From positions 186,001 through 250,000 of the forward strand of contig JANSXA010000003.1 of NCBI GenBank assembly GCA_024743175.1: 64,000 bases of DNA. Direction: 5' to 3'. Under the pieces are notes generated by a model that was not told the origin of the DNA, searched no databases, and was given only the letters and a program-made list of their open reading frames with translations. Source of the stretch: Pseudomonadaceae bacterium. Lineage in GTDB: Bacteria > Pseudomonadota > Gammaproteobacteria > Pseudomonadales > Azotimanducaceae. Shown here one piece after another: positions 1 through 9,656 of the stretch (within the stretch, counting starts at the first letter, position 1; every line of letters begins with the position of its first letter). Both the position numbers and the translations under genes were made by a program.

Positions 1-153
1 AGGCATCTGCACAATCAAACGGCGATCGCTGCCACCGGCTTCCAGCAAAGTGACCTGGCAATGCGGATCTTCGCTCAAGCGATTGGCCAGCACCGCGCCA
101 GCAGAACCGGCGCCGATAATCAGAATGTTGCTGTGATGGGTGTTGCTGGACAT
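1..153 (-). CDS. GMC family oxidoreductase, N-terminal fragment (runs off left edge)
   Basis: Only the first 51 codons lie in the window; the rest continues beyond base 1. The ATG is at 153 on the minus strand. The N-terminus carries the FAD-binding dinucleotide fold: IIGAGSAG at about residues 12-19, followed by a helix reading [10 protein letters not shown] and an acidic strand end, LLEAGG. This is the standard start of glucose-methanol-choline (choline dehydrogenase-like) oxidoreductases, which oxidise alcohols with FAD. Substrate cannot be judged from this fragment. A second GMC enzyme lies at 16450. The divergent neighbour at 216 is a PhyH-type dioxygenase, leaving 62 bases for both promoters. 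Confidence 0.85.
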   Translation of the reverse strand, partial: MSSNTHHSNILIIGAGSAGAVLANRLSEDPHCQVTLLEAGGSDRRLIVQMP

Positions 154-215
154 CGCTGGCCATCATAGAGATGATCGCCGGGTGCTGCCAGCCAGGTGAT
201 GTTTAAGGGGGTAAG

Positions 216-1202
216 GTGAGGCTGAATCATGAACAGCTCAGTTTTTTCAAGCGTTACGGGTACCTGCTGGTACCTGATGTTATGGATCAGGCACTGTGCG
301 CGAAAGTGCGCGATGAAATGTGGGCTGCACTGCCACCTGATAGCCACCTGCGCCGAGATGAACAGGCAACACATGTCGGTCCGTTTCGTTCCGAAGATGA
401 ATCCCTTGACTCGGTGCACACCCGACAGGGCTACCGCTGGTTAAATCGCGCTTTGGGCGTATCAGCCCAGGTCATTGAGCTGATCTACAGCGAAGCCATT
501 TGTGCGATGGCTGAACAATTGCTTGATGGAGAACTGCGCCAGGCGGTTGTTGGCGGCACACCAATGGGTACCCAAGGTCCTGCCTGGCCGGGCGGGCCAA
601 CAGATCCAGCAGTGGGTACCGAAGGTGCTCGGGGTGTGTATTGCACGTTACCCTATGGTGAGAGACCTCGTGAGCCCGATGCCTGCCACACCGACGGGCA
701 CCCATTTCAGCTCGGTGTGGTTGGCTTGTTAGATGACACACCACAGGGTGGTGGTGCATTTAAAGTCTGGCCGGGGTCCCACGCTAAACTCTATCCAACG
801 TTTAACTTGCGCTACGATCAACCGCGCATTCCATATTACGATCATCTACCCAGTTTCAAAGGCATTGTGCACACGCCTGAGTATCTCCAAGCCATCGAAG
901 AGCTGAATGCTCAGGAACAGCCTGTTGAGTGTTATGGCTCTGCAGGGGATATTGTTTTCTGGCACCATCGAACGGCGCATATGGCCGGACACAACCATTC
1001 AGATGTTATTCGTCAGGCAGTGTTGGCGGATTTCTGGACAGACAAATTGGATGAGCTGCGTAGCAGCGCACCGGATGGCGATATGTGGCGAGACTGGTCC
1101 AGTGCCGTGCAGAATAGCGACACGGAAATAAGCCCCCGGTTTGCCAGACAACAGCGACTGCCTGGAAGTGATGCGCTTGCTGTTTCAGCGTTCAGGACCT
1201 GA
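216..1202 (+). CDS. Phytanoyl-CoA dioxygenase (PhyH) family protein
   Basis: A 328-residue non-haem Fe(II)/2-oxoglutarate oxygenase of the PhyH type. The facial triad is visible: H158 and D160 in the HTDGH motif and a distal H255, followed by N260 and R266, the usual 2-oxoglutarate-anchoring arrangement. Members hydroxylate lipids or small metabolites; the actual substrate is unknown. The start is a GTG at 216 that follows a G-rich AAGGGGGTAAG stretch acting as ribosome site. It is divergent from the GMC oxidoreductase at the edge and convergent with the RND operon, 9 bases away. A second, sequence-divergent PhyH protein lies at 26644. Confidence 0.85.
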   Translation: MRLNHEQLSFFKRYGYLLVPDVMDQALCAKVRDEMWAALPPDSHLRRDEQATHVGPFRSEDESLDSVHTRQGYRWLNRALGVSAQVIELIYSEAICAMAEQLLDGELRQAVVGGTPMGTQGPAWPGGPTDPAVGTEGARGVYCTLPYGERPREPDACHTDGHPFQLGVVGLLDDTPQGGGAFKVWPGSHAKLYPTFNLRYDQPRIPYYDHLPSFKGIVHTPEYLQAIEELNAQEQPVECYGSAGDIVFWHHRTAHMAGHNHSDVIRQAVLADFWTDKLDELRSSAPDGDMWRDWSSAVQNSDTEISPRFARQQRLPGSDALAVSAFRT

Positions 1203-1211
1203 ACGCTGATC

Positions 1212-4200
1212 TCAGATTACCTGCTGATTCCGCGCGCCTTCCTGCATCGCGTGCATATCCGCGTTACGATCTCGAGCAAGCAGCACATAGACGGCAGGCA
1301 CCACGAATAATGTGAATATTGTGCCGATGCCGAGACCAGTGAAGATCACCATGCCCATCTGCGATCGGCTCACAGAGCCGGGGCCGGTGGCGAGCAGCAG
1401 CGGCACCATCGCCATCAGCATTGCCACTGTGGTCATAAGGATTGGCCGGTAGCGCGTGGCCACTGCTTTGGCCGCGGCGGCGCGTTTGTCGAGACCCTCA
1501 GTTTCCTGCAGGCGGTTGGCAAAATCGACGATCAGAATACCGTTCTTGGCGATCAGGCCGATGAGGGTGATGAGTCCGATTTGCGTATACAGGTTGATCG
1601 ACGCAAACCCCAGGTAAATGAACAACAGGGCGCCGGCGATAGACATGGGCACCGACACGAGAATTATCAGCGGGTCACGCCAGCTTTCATACTGTGCCGC
1701 GAGCACCAGGTAGATCACAAGCAGAGACAGGAAGAACGTGTACAGCAGCGCGTTGCCCTGCTGTTCGAGCTGGCGTGACTCACCCATGTAGTCGAAACCG
1801 ATATTCTCCGGAAGAATCGTCTGCGCGGTCTGTTCCATCCATGTCATGGCGTCGCCGAGTGACACCCCTGGTGCCATGAGGCCGCTGATGGTGATGCTGT
1901 TGAGCTGCTGAAACTGAGCGCGGACCGTGGGCTCGATCTCGTGTTTGAGTGAAACGAAGCTTGCCAGTGGGATCAGTTCGCCGTTGCCTCCGCGAATGCG
2001 ATAGTCCTCCAGCAGGCTCTCGTCCAGGCGGTGACGGCGTGCCACCTGTGGAATCACTTCGTAGCTGCGGCCGCTCTGATTAAAGCGGCTCACATAGCCG
2101 CCTCCGAGCAACGTTGAGAGGGTAACGCCAAACTCATCCATGTCTACACCAAGATCACCAGCGCGGTTGCGGTCGATCACGAGTCTGGTGAGGGGTAGAG
2201 CGATTTCTGACGACTTGCGCAGGTAGACGAAGTTACCACTGCCGAAACCTTTGCCGATGAAGTCGTCCGCGAGATCTACAAGCTGCGCGTAGGGTGTATC
2301 CCCGGTAAGGACAAACTGTAGCGGCGTGCCGCGGGCGGCGCCGGGCAGGGAAGGGAAGGTGAACACCGCGACCTGAACACCGGGGATCTTGTTCACCAGT
2401 TGCTGTGCCAGCGGCTGGAGTTCCATTTGCGAGCGCTCGCGCTCGTCCACCGATACAAAACGGAAACCACCGAAGCTGTTTGCCGGGGTACCGCCACCGC
2501 CGATAAGCAGGAAGCTGCGCAGATACTCGGGAAAACTCTGAAAGGCTTTAACCACTTCAGCTGCATGAGCTGCGGTGTACTCCAGGGTTGCGGTCTCCGG
2601 TGCTGAGATCTGCACGTTCAACACCTCGCGATCTTCGGTTGGCGCCAGTTCATTGGTGCTGCCCTGATACATGAACCAGATCGACCCGGTAATGGTGACG
2701 GCGACCAGTAGCGGCACCGGCAAAAAGCGTAGCGCGTCGCGAAGCAGGAACTGGTGGATGCGTACCTGCTGCTTGAAGGCTCTGTCAACAAAGTGTTCAA
2801 GAGCGGTGCCATGCTCGCGGTCTGGCAGGATGCGCGCGGCGAGCATGGGTGCCAGGGTCAGGGCAACGATGCCGGAGACAATGACCGTGCCCGCGAGGGT
2901 GTAGGCGAACTCCGTGAACAGCGATCCAGCGAGGCCGCCCATAAAGCCAATCGGGATGTATACAGCCACAAGCGTTGTGGTCATGGAGATGATCGGCAGC
3001 ACCAGTTCACGCGCGCCGGCCAGAGCCGCCTCGAAAGGTGTCTTGCCTTCGGCAATGTGGCGGTGGACGTTTTCAACCACAACAATGGCATCGTCAACGA
3101 CGAGGCCAATTGCCAGCAGCATGGCCAGCAAAGTCAATAGATTGAGGGAGAAGCCCATCAGCAGCATCAGGAAAGCACCACCGACCAGCGACAGGGGCAC
3201 CGCCAGTGCGGGGATCACAGCCGCCTGCCAGGTGCCCAGAGACAGGAAGATGACAATCAGCACAATCACCAGCGCTTCAGTAAGCGTGATGTAGACTTCC
3301 TCAATGGAGTCTTCGATGTACAGGCTGCCATCGTAGATGAGGTTCATCTCCATGCCTGGCGGCAGCTGCGCGACGATGTCCGGCAACAGCGCGTTCACTT
3401 CCGCCGAGAGTAATAATGGGTTGGCACCCGGTGTCGGCGTGAGCGCTAGCATCACGCAGGGCCGGCCACTGAACCAGCTCTCCTGATCAGGATTGCTGGT
3501 CGACAGCCGTACGTCCGCAACGTCTTTCAGACGCGTAACCGCGGCGCCGTCTGTGCGCAGCACGAGGTTCTCGAATTCCGCCACGGTACTGAGATTAGTG
3601 GTGGCTGACAAATTGATCATCACGCTGTCACCCTTTGTGCGGCCGACGGCGGATTGCACGTTTTCTTCAAGCAGGGCACGACGCACGTCCGCTGCTGTTA
3701 GGTCGAGGGCGGTCAGGCGCTGAGGGTCCATCCAGACGCGCAGCGCCATGGTCTGATCACCGTTGATGCCGGCTTTGGCGACGCCAGGCAGCGCCTGCAG
3801 GCGAGGTACGATGCTGCGCAGCGAGTAGTCTGTCATCTGCGCGGTGTTCATCCCTTCACTGGTGATGGCCAGATACATCAATGCCCAGCCGTCGCTGGTA
3901 GACAGAGAAATAACGGGGTCGCGTGCTTCTCGTGGCAGGTTATTGCGTTCGCTGGCGATTTTCCCCTGAATCTCCGCGAGGGCATCGTAGGGGTCGTAAT
4001 TCAACGCCATGTACGCCTGGATCATCGAAACACCCTGACGCGAAACTGAGGTGACGTAATCGATACCTTCCGCTTCAGAGGCGGCGCGCTGTAAAGGTTC
4101 TGTGATGAAAGATTGCACCAGGTCGGCGTCGGCACCCGGGAATGCTGTTGTCACGGTGACCACTGCCTGTTCAGTTTTGGGATACTCGCGCACTTCCAGA

Positions 4201-4292
4201 GATAACAGCGAGCGCACGCCGAGCAGCAGGATCAGCAGGCTGATAACAGAGGCCAGTACTGGCCGGCGAACAAATACGTCGGTGAGCCTCAT
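1212..4292 (-). CDS. RND efflux pump inner-membrane transporter (HAE1/AcrB family)
   Basis: A 1026-residue proton-driven efflux transporter. The amino end matches the family (DVFVRRP, then TM1, then a large periplasmic loop). The proton relay is intact: paired aspartates D400/D401 in GLVVDDAIVVVEN and the TM10 lysine near residue 916 in GLIAKNG. Two hydrophobic blocks (about 335-480 and 840-1000) flank the second periplasmic loop, as expected. It exports hydrophobic compounds, drugs or detergents out of the envelope with an adaptor and a TolC-like channel. The adaptor is the upstream gene, overlapping by four bases (ATGA), so the two are translationally coupled. No outer-membrane channel gene is nearby, so a TolC encoded elsewhere is presumably used. 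Cargo unknown. Confidence 0.95.
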   Translation of the reverse strand: MRLTDVFVRRPVLASVISLLILLLGVRSLLSLEVREYPKTEQAVVTVTTAFPGADADLVQSFITEPLQRAASEAEGIDYVTSVSRQGVSMIQAYMALNYDPYDALAEIQGKIASERNNLPREARDPVISLSTSDGWALMYLAITSEGMNTAQMTDYSLRSIVPRLQALPGVAKAGINGDQTMALRVWMDPQRLTALDLTAADVRRALLEENVQSAVGRTKGDSVMINLSATTNLSTVAEFENLVLRTDGAAVTRLKDVADVRLSTSNPDQESWFSGRPCVMLALTPTPGANPLLLSAEVNALLPDIVAQLPPGMEMNLIYDGSLYIEDSIEEVYITLTEALVIVLIVIFLSLGTWQAAVIPALAVPLSLVGGAFLMLLMGFSLNLLTLLAMLLAIGLVVDDAIVVVENVHRHIAEGKTPFEAALAGARELVLPIISMTTTLVAVYIPIGFMGGLAGSLFTEFAYTLAGTVIVSGIVALTLAPMLAARILPDREHGTALEHFVDRAFKQQVRIHQFLLRDALRFLPVPLLVAVTITGSIWFMYQGSTNELAPTEDREVLNVQISAPETATLEYTAAHAAEVVKAFQSFPEYLRSFLLIGGGGTPANSFGGFRFVSVDERERSQMELQPLAQQLVNKIPGVQVAVFTFPSLPGAARGTPLQFVLTGDTPYAQLVDLADDFIGKGFGSGNFVYLRKSSEIALPLTRLVIDRNRAGDLGVDMDEFGVTLSTLLGGGYVSRFNQSGRSYEVIPQVARRHRLDESLLEDYRIRGGNGELIPLASFVSLKHEIEPTVRAQFQQLNSITISGLMAPGVSLGDAMTWMEQTAQTILPENIGFDYMGESRQLEQQGNALLYTFFLSLLVIYLVLAAQYESWRDPLIILVSVPMSIAGALLFIYLGFASINLYTQIGLITLIGLIAKNGILIVDFANRLQETEGLDKRAAAAKAVATRYRPILMTTVAMLMAMVPLLLATGPGSVSRSQMGMVIFTGLGIGTIFTLFVVPAVYVLLARDRNADMHAMQEGARNQQVI

Positions 4293-5392
4293 GGGTCGAT
4301 TTCGCCTGCGGGTAGGGTGATGGGTTCGACAATTTCCACCGCCTGACCTTCACGCAGCTTCAAGTGGCCTGTGTGCACAACCTGCTGCTTGGCGTCCAGG
4401 CCGGAAAGAATTTCCACCTGCTCGTCGCGAGTGCGGCCCACCTGGATGGGGCGACGGTGTACGACGTTGCGACCGTCGGTCTGCTCAATGGTAAACACAG
4501 ACTCGCCATAAGCGAAGAAGCTGATAGCGGTGCGTGGCAGCGTCAGCACCGGTTCCTCATCGCTGAGGATAAGGTGTACGGTAGCGAACATACCAGGCTG
4601 CAGGCGCCCGTCGGCGTTGTCGAGTTGACCGCGCAGCATCAGTGTGCGGCTACGCACGTCCACATCAGTGCTGATAACATGCAGGCTGCCGGAAAATGTT
4701 TTACCTGGCCAGGCGGCCACGCTGACTTCCAACCTGTCCCCAGGATTGATGGTTCCGCGGTGACGCTCGGGAACTGTGAAGTCCACATAAATGGGGTCCA
4801 GACTTTGCAGGCGCACGATAGGGGTACCAGCCGCGAGGATGTCTCCGAGGCTCACCTGGCGGATGCCAAGCATGCCGTCGAAAGGGGCGCGCACAACTTT
4901 GCGTTGCAGCACAACCTCCTGACGTTCGACCTGTGCCTGCAGGCTGGCGAGCTGTGCCTGGGTGCGATCAAGCTGTGATTGGGAAAAGGCTGGAGAGTTG
5001 CGTAGCTTGTTAATGCGCTCGTTTTCCAGGTCCGCCAGGCGTAGCTCCGAATTCAGCGATGCAAGCTGGGCACGGTCGTCGGCCGCATCGAGACGCAGTA
5101 ACACTTCGCCGGCTTTCACCGCCGCGCCAGATTCGAACTCAATAGCCAGCACTTTGCCTGGCACTTCAGAAGCAAGGGCAACATCCTGTACAGCAGTCAG
5201 ATCTCCGACCGCCTCTATGCGTTGTGCCCAGCGCGTGTTCTGCACGCGGGTTGCGGTGACTGTTGGCGGCGGCTGGCCGCCGGCCATCGCGGCGGCTCGG
5301 TTATCATTCTGATGTTGCTTGATGAGCACGACCCCACCGATGATCAGGCTGATGACTACCAGTGTTGCAATTAGTCTTGTTAGCACGTGCAA
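4289..5392 (-). CDS. RND efflux periplasmic adaptor subunit (HlyD/MFP family)
   Basis: Membrane fusion protein linking the RND pump at 1212 to an outer-membrane channel. It has one amino-terminal hydrophobic anchor, a lipoyl/barrel half (AIEFESGAAVKAGEVLLRLD), a long helical hairpin, then FDGMLGIRQVSLGDILAAG and a beta-barrel with a membrane-proximal domain. The frame stays open upstream to a GTG at 5431, but that codon lacks a ribosome site. A TTG at 5392 (and a GTG at 5386) directly follows GAGAGAGGG, so I place the start at 5392, giving about 367 residues. It overlaps the pump gene by four bases. Divergent from the methyltransferase at 5526. Confidence 0.92.
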   Translation of the reverse strand: MHVLTRLIATLVVISLIIGGVVLIKQHQNDNRAAAMAGGQPPPTVTATRVQNTRWAQRIEAVGDLTAVQDVALASEVPGKVLAIEFESGAAVKAGEVLLRLDAADDRAQLASLNSELRLADLENERINKLRNSPAFSQSQLDRTQAQLASLQAQVERQEVVLQRKVVRAPFDGMLGIRQVSLGDILAAGTPIVRLQSLDPIYVDFTVPERHRGTINPGDRLEVSVAAWPGKTFSGSLHVISTDVDVRSRTLMLRGQLDNADGRLQPGMFATVHLILSDEEPVLTLPRTAISFFAYGESVFTIEQTDGRNVVHRRPIQVGRTRDEQVEILSGLDAKQQVVHTGHLKLREGQAVEIVEPITLPAGEIDP

Positions 5393-5466
5393 GCGTTCCC
5401 TCTCTCTAAAGAAAAAGTTTCTCACAAACACTGATCAGCGAATAGGAGGTAGAGTGGCTCTTGCCG

Positions 5467-5495
5467 TCAACAAGAAGTTTGTGTCTGTGTATTAT
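5467..5495 (+). promoter_or_regulatory. Candidate sigma-70 promoter for the methyltransferase
   Basis: TCAACA at 5467-5472 and TATTAT at 5490-5495 are separated by 17 bases and sit about 30 bases before the GTG start at 5526. The -10 matches consensus at five of six positions and the -35 at four of six. It lies in the short intergenic space divergent from the RND operon. Weak evidence from spacing and consensus only. Confidence 0.3.
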
Positions 5496-5525
5496 ATCCC
5501 TCTGATTTAAATTGGGAGAAAACCA

Positions 5526-6149
5526 GTGAGTGACAGAAGAGACATCCACGAGCGGGTATTGCAGGCAAAAAACCCAGCAGAGCTTGCGGACGCGTATGCT
5601 GACTGGGCCGAAAAATATGACGCAGATCTGGTTGGTGAAATGGGTTATGAAGCCCCGCGTGCCACCGCTGAGATACTGCACGCCGCTCTGACCTCGTCCG
5701 ATGTCCGCATCCTGGATGCAGGTTGTGGTACCGGTCTGGTCGGAGAGGAACTTCACCGTCTGGGGTACAAGCGATTAGTGGGTCTTGATTATTCCAACGA
5801 CATGCTGGAGCACGCTCGCAGGAAAAATGTTTATGTTGAACTCCTCCAGGGTGACCTGACAAAACCGCTGGAACTCGAAGCGCACCCGTTCGACGCCACA
5901 ATCTGCGTAGGTACCTTTACCCTCGGCCATGTTGGACCCGAGGCAATTGCTCACCTGATCAGCGTGACGAAAGCTGGTGGCCTTGTGTGTATTACCGTTC
6001 GAGACGAGGCGTGGGAGCAGGACGACTATGCCGCGACCATCAGAGCACTTCAGGACGAGCAGCTTATGGAAGTGATCGAAGAGCGCCACTTAACCTATAT
6101 CGTAGAAGAAGCGTCATCCTGTCGTGTGTTTTTGATGAAGGTTAACTAG
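5526..6149 (+). CDS. Class I SAM-dependent methyltransferase
   Basis: A 207-residue Rossmann-fold methyltransferase. Motif I is clear (ILDAGCGTGLVGEEL, about residues 61-75), followed by the acidic post-I strand GLDYSNDMLEHAR and a motif II region ATICVGTFTLGHV. The amino end (LADAYADWAEKYDADLV) resembles the WBSCR27-like methyltransferase group, whose natural acceptor is not settled. Start is a GTG at 5526 preceded by TTGGGAG at good spacing. Monocistronic: divergent from the RND adaptor and convergent with the NIPSNAP gene across a strong hairpin. Confidence 0.88.
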   Translation: MSDRRDIHERVLQAKNPAELADAYADWAEKYDADLVGEMGYEAPRATAEILHAALTSSDVRILDAGCGTGLVGEELHRLGYKRLVGLDYSNDMLEHARRKNVYVELLQGDLTKPLELEAHPFDATICVGTFTLGHVGPEAIAHLISVTKAGGLVCITVRDEAWEQDDYAATIRALQDEQLMEVIEERHLTYIVEEASSCRVFLMKVN

Positions 6150-6183
6150 TCGCTGAGTTGGACTTAAGAAAAGATGAAACAGT

Positions 6184-6214
6184 GGCGCGCTCTTTCATTT
6201 GAACTGAGCGCGCC
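6184..6214. terminator. Hairpin between convergent genes, likely terminator
   Basis: Perfect nine-base arms GGCGCGCTC (6184-6192) and GAGCGCGCC (6206-6214) enclose a 13-base loop. It lies between the convergent ends of the methyltransferase (6149) and the NIPSNAP gene (6229). Read on the minus strand the stem is followed by a T-rich stretch, so it best fits termination of the minus-strand gene and may act on both. Confidence 0.6.
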
Positions 6215-6228
6215 CCGGAGTTTGCCGA

Positions 6229-6612
6229 TCAGGGCGAATAGTCGGTCTTCGTCATGAAAACATTGACAATATTTTTTACCAGGCGACCGTCTGCTATGGA
6301 TTTAGCGTAGACGTCCTGCCATTGTGGATCGGCAACAAAAGCCTGCCAGCTGTCCTGTGCGCTTTCGGCGTCTTTGTGCGCAATGATGTAAATCAGCGTA
6401 TCTGGTGTGTCCGCAGGTACCCAGTAGCCGACGTTCTGCATACCATGCTTTTCGAATATCGACATGGTGTGATTGCGAAAACGTTCATGCAGCGCGTCCA
6501 GTTTGCCTTCGTTAGCAGTGTAGGTACGCATTTCGTACAGCAAACCATCATCTGCCAGCACATTGACGCTGCAGAGCCCCAGCACTAAGGCCAGGCCTAT
6601 TTTGTTGAACAT
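6229..6612 (-). CDS. NIPSNAP family protein with signal peptide
   Basis: A 127-residue protein. The first 20 residues (FNKIGLALVLGLCSVNVLA) form a Sec signal ending in a plausible AxA-like cleavage site, so the mature protein is probably periplasmic. The remainder is a NIPSNAP/dimeric alpha-beta barrel domain: YEMRTYTANEGKLDAL, then HGMQNVGYWVP, then LIYIIAHKD and AWQAF-like segments. Family function is poorly defined; some members are found beside catabolic enzymes. The start ATG at 6612 is preceded by AAGGGGAAAAG, a strong ribosome site. Divergent from ygiQ. Confidence 0.88.
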   Translation of the reverse strand: MFNKIGLALVLGLCSVNVLADDGLLYEMRTYTANEGKLDALHERFRNHTMSIFEKHGMQNVGYWVPADTPDTLIYIIAHKDAESAQDSWQAFVADPQWQDVYAKSIADGRLVKNIVNVFMTKTDYSP

Positions 6613-6673
6613 GATCTTTTCCCCTTGTAATTAGTGACCCGCCTCATCATAGAGACAGGTAGAATGCCGCGCT

Positions 6674-8869
6674 ATGAAAAATATCGATGAATCGACAACC
6701 TCCGCCTCGCCAAAATCTCTGATGAGCTACCGCAAATACTGGGCGCATCGCCTGACACCTGCGCCAGTGCTGCCGATGAGCCGTGCGGAAATGGACGAAC
6801 TGGGCTGGGACAGCTGCGACATTATTATTGTCACTGGAGATGCCTATGTCGATCACCCGAGTTTCGGGATGGCGATAGTCGGGCGTTTCCTGGAAGCCCA
6901 GGGTTTCCGTGTGGGGATCATTGCCCAACCCGACTGGCAGTCGACAAAAGATTTTGAAGTGCTGGGTAAACCTAATCTCTTTTTCGGCGTTACCGGCGGC
7001 AATATGGATTCAATGGTGAATCGGTACACCTCAGACCGTAAGGTGCGCTCGGATGATGCTTATACGGCAGGCGGCCTGGGCGGTAACCGCCCGGATCGGA
7101 GTGTCATTGTCTATTCCAACCGGCTGCGCGAAGCGTATGGATCCACGCCGATTATCATAGGCGGTATCGAGGCCAGCCTGCGTCGCATCGCCCACTATGA
7201 TTACTGGTCTGAAAAAATACGCCGTTCGCTGGTATTGGATGCAAAGGCAGACCTGCTGGTATTCGGCAACGCGGAGCGTCAGATAGCAGAAATTGCTCAT
7301 CGCATGGCGGGTGGTGAGGACCTCAAAGAGATCACCGACATTCGTGGTACCGCGTTCAAACGTACGCGCACACCAGGGGGTTGGACGGAAATAGACTCGA
7401 CCCACCTGGATACACCAGGGCGACTCAATCCCAGAGAAGACCCTTACGAGATGAAACCCGAGGTGGGCAAGGGGCGCAATCAGGAATCCCTGCCTGACGA
7501 TGTTCAGGTTGTGCGTTTTGTACGCGATGTGCCCAGTGAAAATCGCGACTCGTCAGTGATTCGTATGCCGAGTTTTGAACAGGTCAAAGCAGACCCAATT
7601 TTATACGCCCACGCATCCCGCGTGCTGCATGTTGAATCAAACCCCGGGAATGCGCGGGCGCTGGTACAGCAGCACGGCAATACTAACGTCTGGATTAACC
7701 CGCCACCAATTCCACTGACTACAAAAGAGATGGATGCAGTTTATGAGCTGCCCTACACGCGTGTACCACATCCTGTTTACGGCGATGCAAAGATCCCAGC
7801 CTACGAGATGATCCGCTTTTCCGTCGCTATCCAGCGGGGTTGTTTTGGTGGCTGCACATTCTGCTCGATTACTGAACACGAAGGTCGCATTATTCAGAGC
7901 CGCTCTGAAGCCTCTATCTTGCGTGAAGTTGAAGAGATCCGTGATCGGGTACCGGGTTTCACCGGTGTCATTTCGGATCTGGGTGGACCAACGGCCAACA
8001 TGTACCGACTGGCCTGCAAGAGCAAAGAGGTAGAGTCAGCCTGTCGTCGGCCCTCCTGTGTATTCCCCAGTGTCTGTCCGAACCTGAATACAGATCACTC
8101 GCCTCTGATACAGCTTTATCGCAAGGCCCGGGAAATGCCGGGTATAAAAAAGGTGCTGATTGCGTCGGGAGTACGTTACGACCTGGCGAACGAGTCACCT
8201 GAGTATATTGAAGAGCTGGCCAAGCACCACACCGGTGGATACCTGAAGATAGCACCAGAAGCGTTGTCTGATGGTCCATTGTCAAAAATGATGAAGCCGG
8301 GTATGGGGACCTACTACCGCTTTAAAGAGCTGTTTGATAAATACTCAAAAGAAGCTGGCAAAGAGCAGTATCTGATCCCTTATTTCATTGCGGCGCACCC
8401 GGGTACAACAGATGAAGATATGCTGGAGCTCGCGCTCTGGCTGAAAGAAAACGGCTTCCGCGCAGACCAGGTGCAGGCGTTTCTGCCGGGACCCATGGCG
8501 ACAGCAACAGCCATGTATCACAGCGGCACTAACCCGCTGCGCAAAGTTAAAGCAGACGGTGAAGAAGTTTATGTACCAAAAGGCTTCAAACAGAGGCGCC
8601 TGCACAAAGCTTTCCTGCGTTACCACGATGCTAACAACTGGCCTATTCTGCGAGAGGCGCTGCGCGAGATGGGTCGCGAAGATCTGATCGGAAATGGTAA
8701 AAGGCACCTGGTGCCGACCTACCAGCCAGCGGGTACCGGCGGTGATGCGGCTAAAAAAGAGCAACGCCAGAAGCGTTCTTCGCAAAAGAAGAGTGCGGGT
8801 GGAAAAACCTTCCGCACCCAGCATGTTCGTCACAATGACCATAAGAGGGACTACAAAAAGCGCAAATAG
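6674..8869 (+). CDS. ygiQ: YgiQ family radical SAM protein
   Basis: A 731-residue protein matching the YgiQ family over its whole length. The amino region [21 protein letters not shown] is a cobalamin-binding-like domain typical of the family. The radical SAM cluster ligands are C390, C394 and C397 (CFGGCTFC). The 3' end encodes a basic tail rich in Lys, Arg and Gln. Radical SAM enzymes cleave S-adenosylmethionine with a 4Fe-4S cluster; the reaction done by YgiQ is unknown. Cytoplasmic, no signal. It stands alone, about 110 bases before the DUF2799 lipoprotein. Confidence 0.95.
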   Translation: MKNIDESTTSASPKSLMSYRKYWAHRLTPAPVLPMSRAEMDELGWDSCDIIIVTGDAYVDHPSFGMAIVGRFLEAQGFRVGIIAQPDWQSTKDFEVLGKPNLFFGVTGGNMDSMVNRYTSDRKVRSDDAYTAGGLGGNRPDRSVIVYSNRLREAYGSTPIIIGGIEASLRRIAHYDYWSEKIRRSLVLDAKADLLVFGNAERQIAEIAHRMAGGEDLKEITDIRGTAFKRTRTPGGWTEIDSTHLDTPGRLNPREDPYEMKPEVGKGRNQESLPDDVQVVRFVRDVPSENRDSSVIRMPSFEQVKADPILYAHASRVLHVESNPGNARALVQQHGNTNVWINPPPIPLTTKEMDAVYELPYTRVPHPVYGDAKIPAYEMIRFSVAIQRGCFGGCTFCSITEHEGRIIQSRSEASILREVEEIRDRVPGFTGVISDLGGPTANMYRLACKSKEVESACRRPSCVFPSVCPNLNTDHSPLIQLYRKAREMPGIKKVLIASGVRYDLANESPEYIEELAKHHTGGYLKIAPEALSDGPLSKMMKPGMGTYYRFKELFDKYSKEAGKEQYLIPYFIAAHPGTTDEDMLELALWLKENGFRADQVQAFLPGPMATATAMYHSGTNPLRKVKADGEEVYVPKGFKQRRLHKAFLRYHDANNWPILREALREMGREDLIGNGKRHLVPTYQPAGTGGDAAKKEQRQKRSSQKKSAGGKTFRTQHVRHNDHKRDYKKRK

Positions 8870-8979
8870 AGCCCGTATTCACCGCTCATTGTCATAAATT
8901 GAGACCGGGGTCACCTACCAGAAAAGAGTATCTGCCTACGCTGTCCGGTCAAGAGATCTATGAATCAAGAGGTGTGCCC

Positions 8980-9618
8980 ATGACTCGGGTATCAAAGACA
9001 CGCGTAATTTTTCTGGCCGCTGCCCTGGTACTTACCGGCTGCGCCAGCAAACCCTCGGTCACGGAATATCAGTGCCGCGCCGGCGACTGGCAGAGCATAG
9101 GCTTTCGCGATGGCGCCAATGGCGTGGCCAACACGCATATTCTTGCGCACCAGGAGGCTTGTGGCGAGTTCGGTATTGTTCCAGAACGGGATGGCTACCT
9201 TGCCGGTTGGCGTGAAGGTCTGAACAACTATTGCACAGCGCAGAATGGCTACCAGCTGGGTGTGCGCGGTTCAGGTATGAATACCGTCTGTCCTGAAGCG
9301 TTGCAAAGCCCGTTTGCGGCCGCTTATGCGGATGGCCGGCAGATCTATGAAGCCCAGCGCGAAGTCAGTCGACTGGCCTCACAGATTCAGCGTGACGAGC
9401 AGCGTTTACTGCAGATCAAAGAGGAGCTGGTAGGCACTACCACAGCGCAGCTTGTGCCGGACCTCACCGTTGAAGAACGTGTGCAACTGGTTGCTAAGTT
9501 TGAATCTCTGCTGGATGAACGTGCGAGTATCAAGACGCGGCTGCCTGAGCTTGAGTACGCACTGGATACTGCGGAAATTCGGCTGGCTGAATTGCATCAG
9601 ACCCTGGCATACCGGTAG
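8980..9618 (+). CDS. DUF2799 domain lipoprotein
   Basis: A 212-residue predicted lipoprotein. I start at ATG 8980, after AAGAGG with proper spacing, rather than at the earlier in-frame codon at 8899. This puts a clean lipobox, LTGC, at residue 21. The mature part has the DUF2799 pattern: repeated short blocks DWQSIGFRDGANG, ERDGYLAGWREGL and ENYC-type cysteines, probably disulfide-bonded. Residues about 125-210 form a charged, probably coiled-coil helical tail. Function unknown; likely anchored in the outer membrane facing the periplasm. Convergent with the HEAT-repeat gene. Confidence 0.85.
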   Translation: MTRVSKTRVIFLAAALVLTGCASKPSVTEYQCRAGDWQSIGFRDGANGVANTHILAHQEACGEFGIVPERDGYLAGWREGLNNYCTAQNGYQLGVRGSGMNTVCPEALQSPFAAAYADGRQIYEAQREVSRLASQIQRDEQRLLQIKEELVGTTTAQLVPDLTVEERVQLVAKFESLLDERASIKTRLPELEYALDTAEIRLAELHQTLAYR

Positions 9619-9626
9619 AACCCAGA

Positions 9627-9642
9627 ACCTGTTGCAACAGGT
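9627..9642. repeat. Perfect 16-base palindrome between convergent genes
   Basis: ACCTGTTGCAACAGGT at 9627-9642 is a perfect inverted repeat in the 38-base space between the DUF2799 gene (ends 9618) and the HEAT-repeat gene (ends 9657). A second short stem, CGGTT/AACCG, follows directly. Position suggests transcript ends; there is no good T-tract, so intrinsic termination is uncertain. Confidence 0.4.
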
Positions 9643-9656
9643 GCTCGACGGTTCTT

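Noticed and set aside
4364-4978. Plus-strand 204-codon open frame antisense to the efflux adaptor
   Set aside because: Low plausibility composition and complete overlap with a clear HlyD-family gene.
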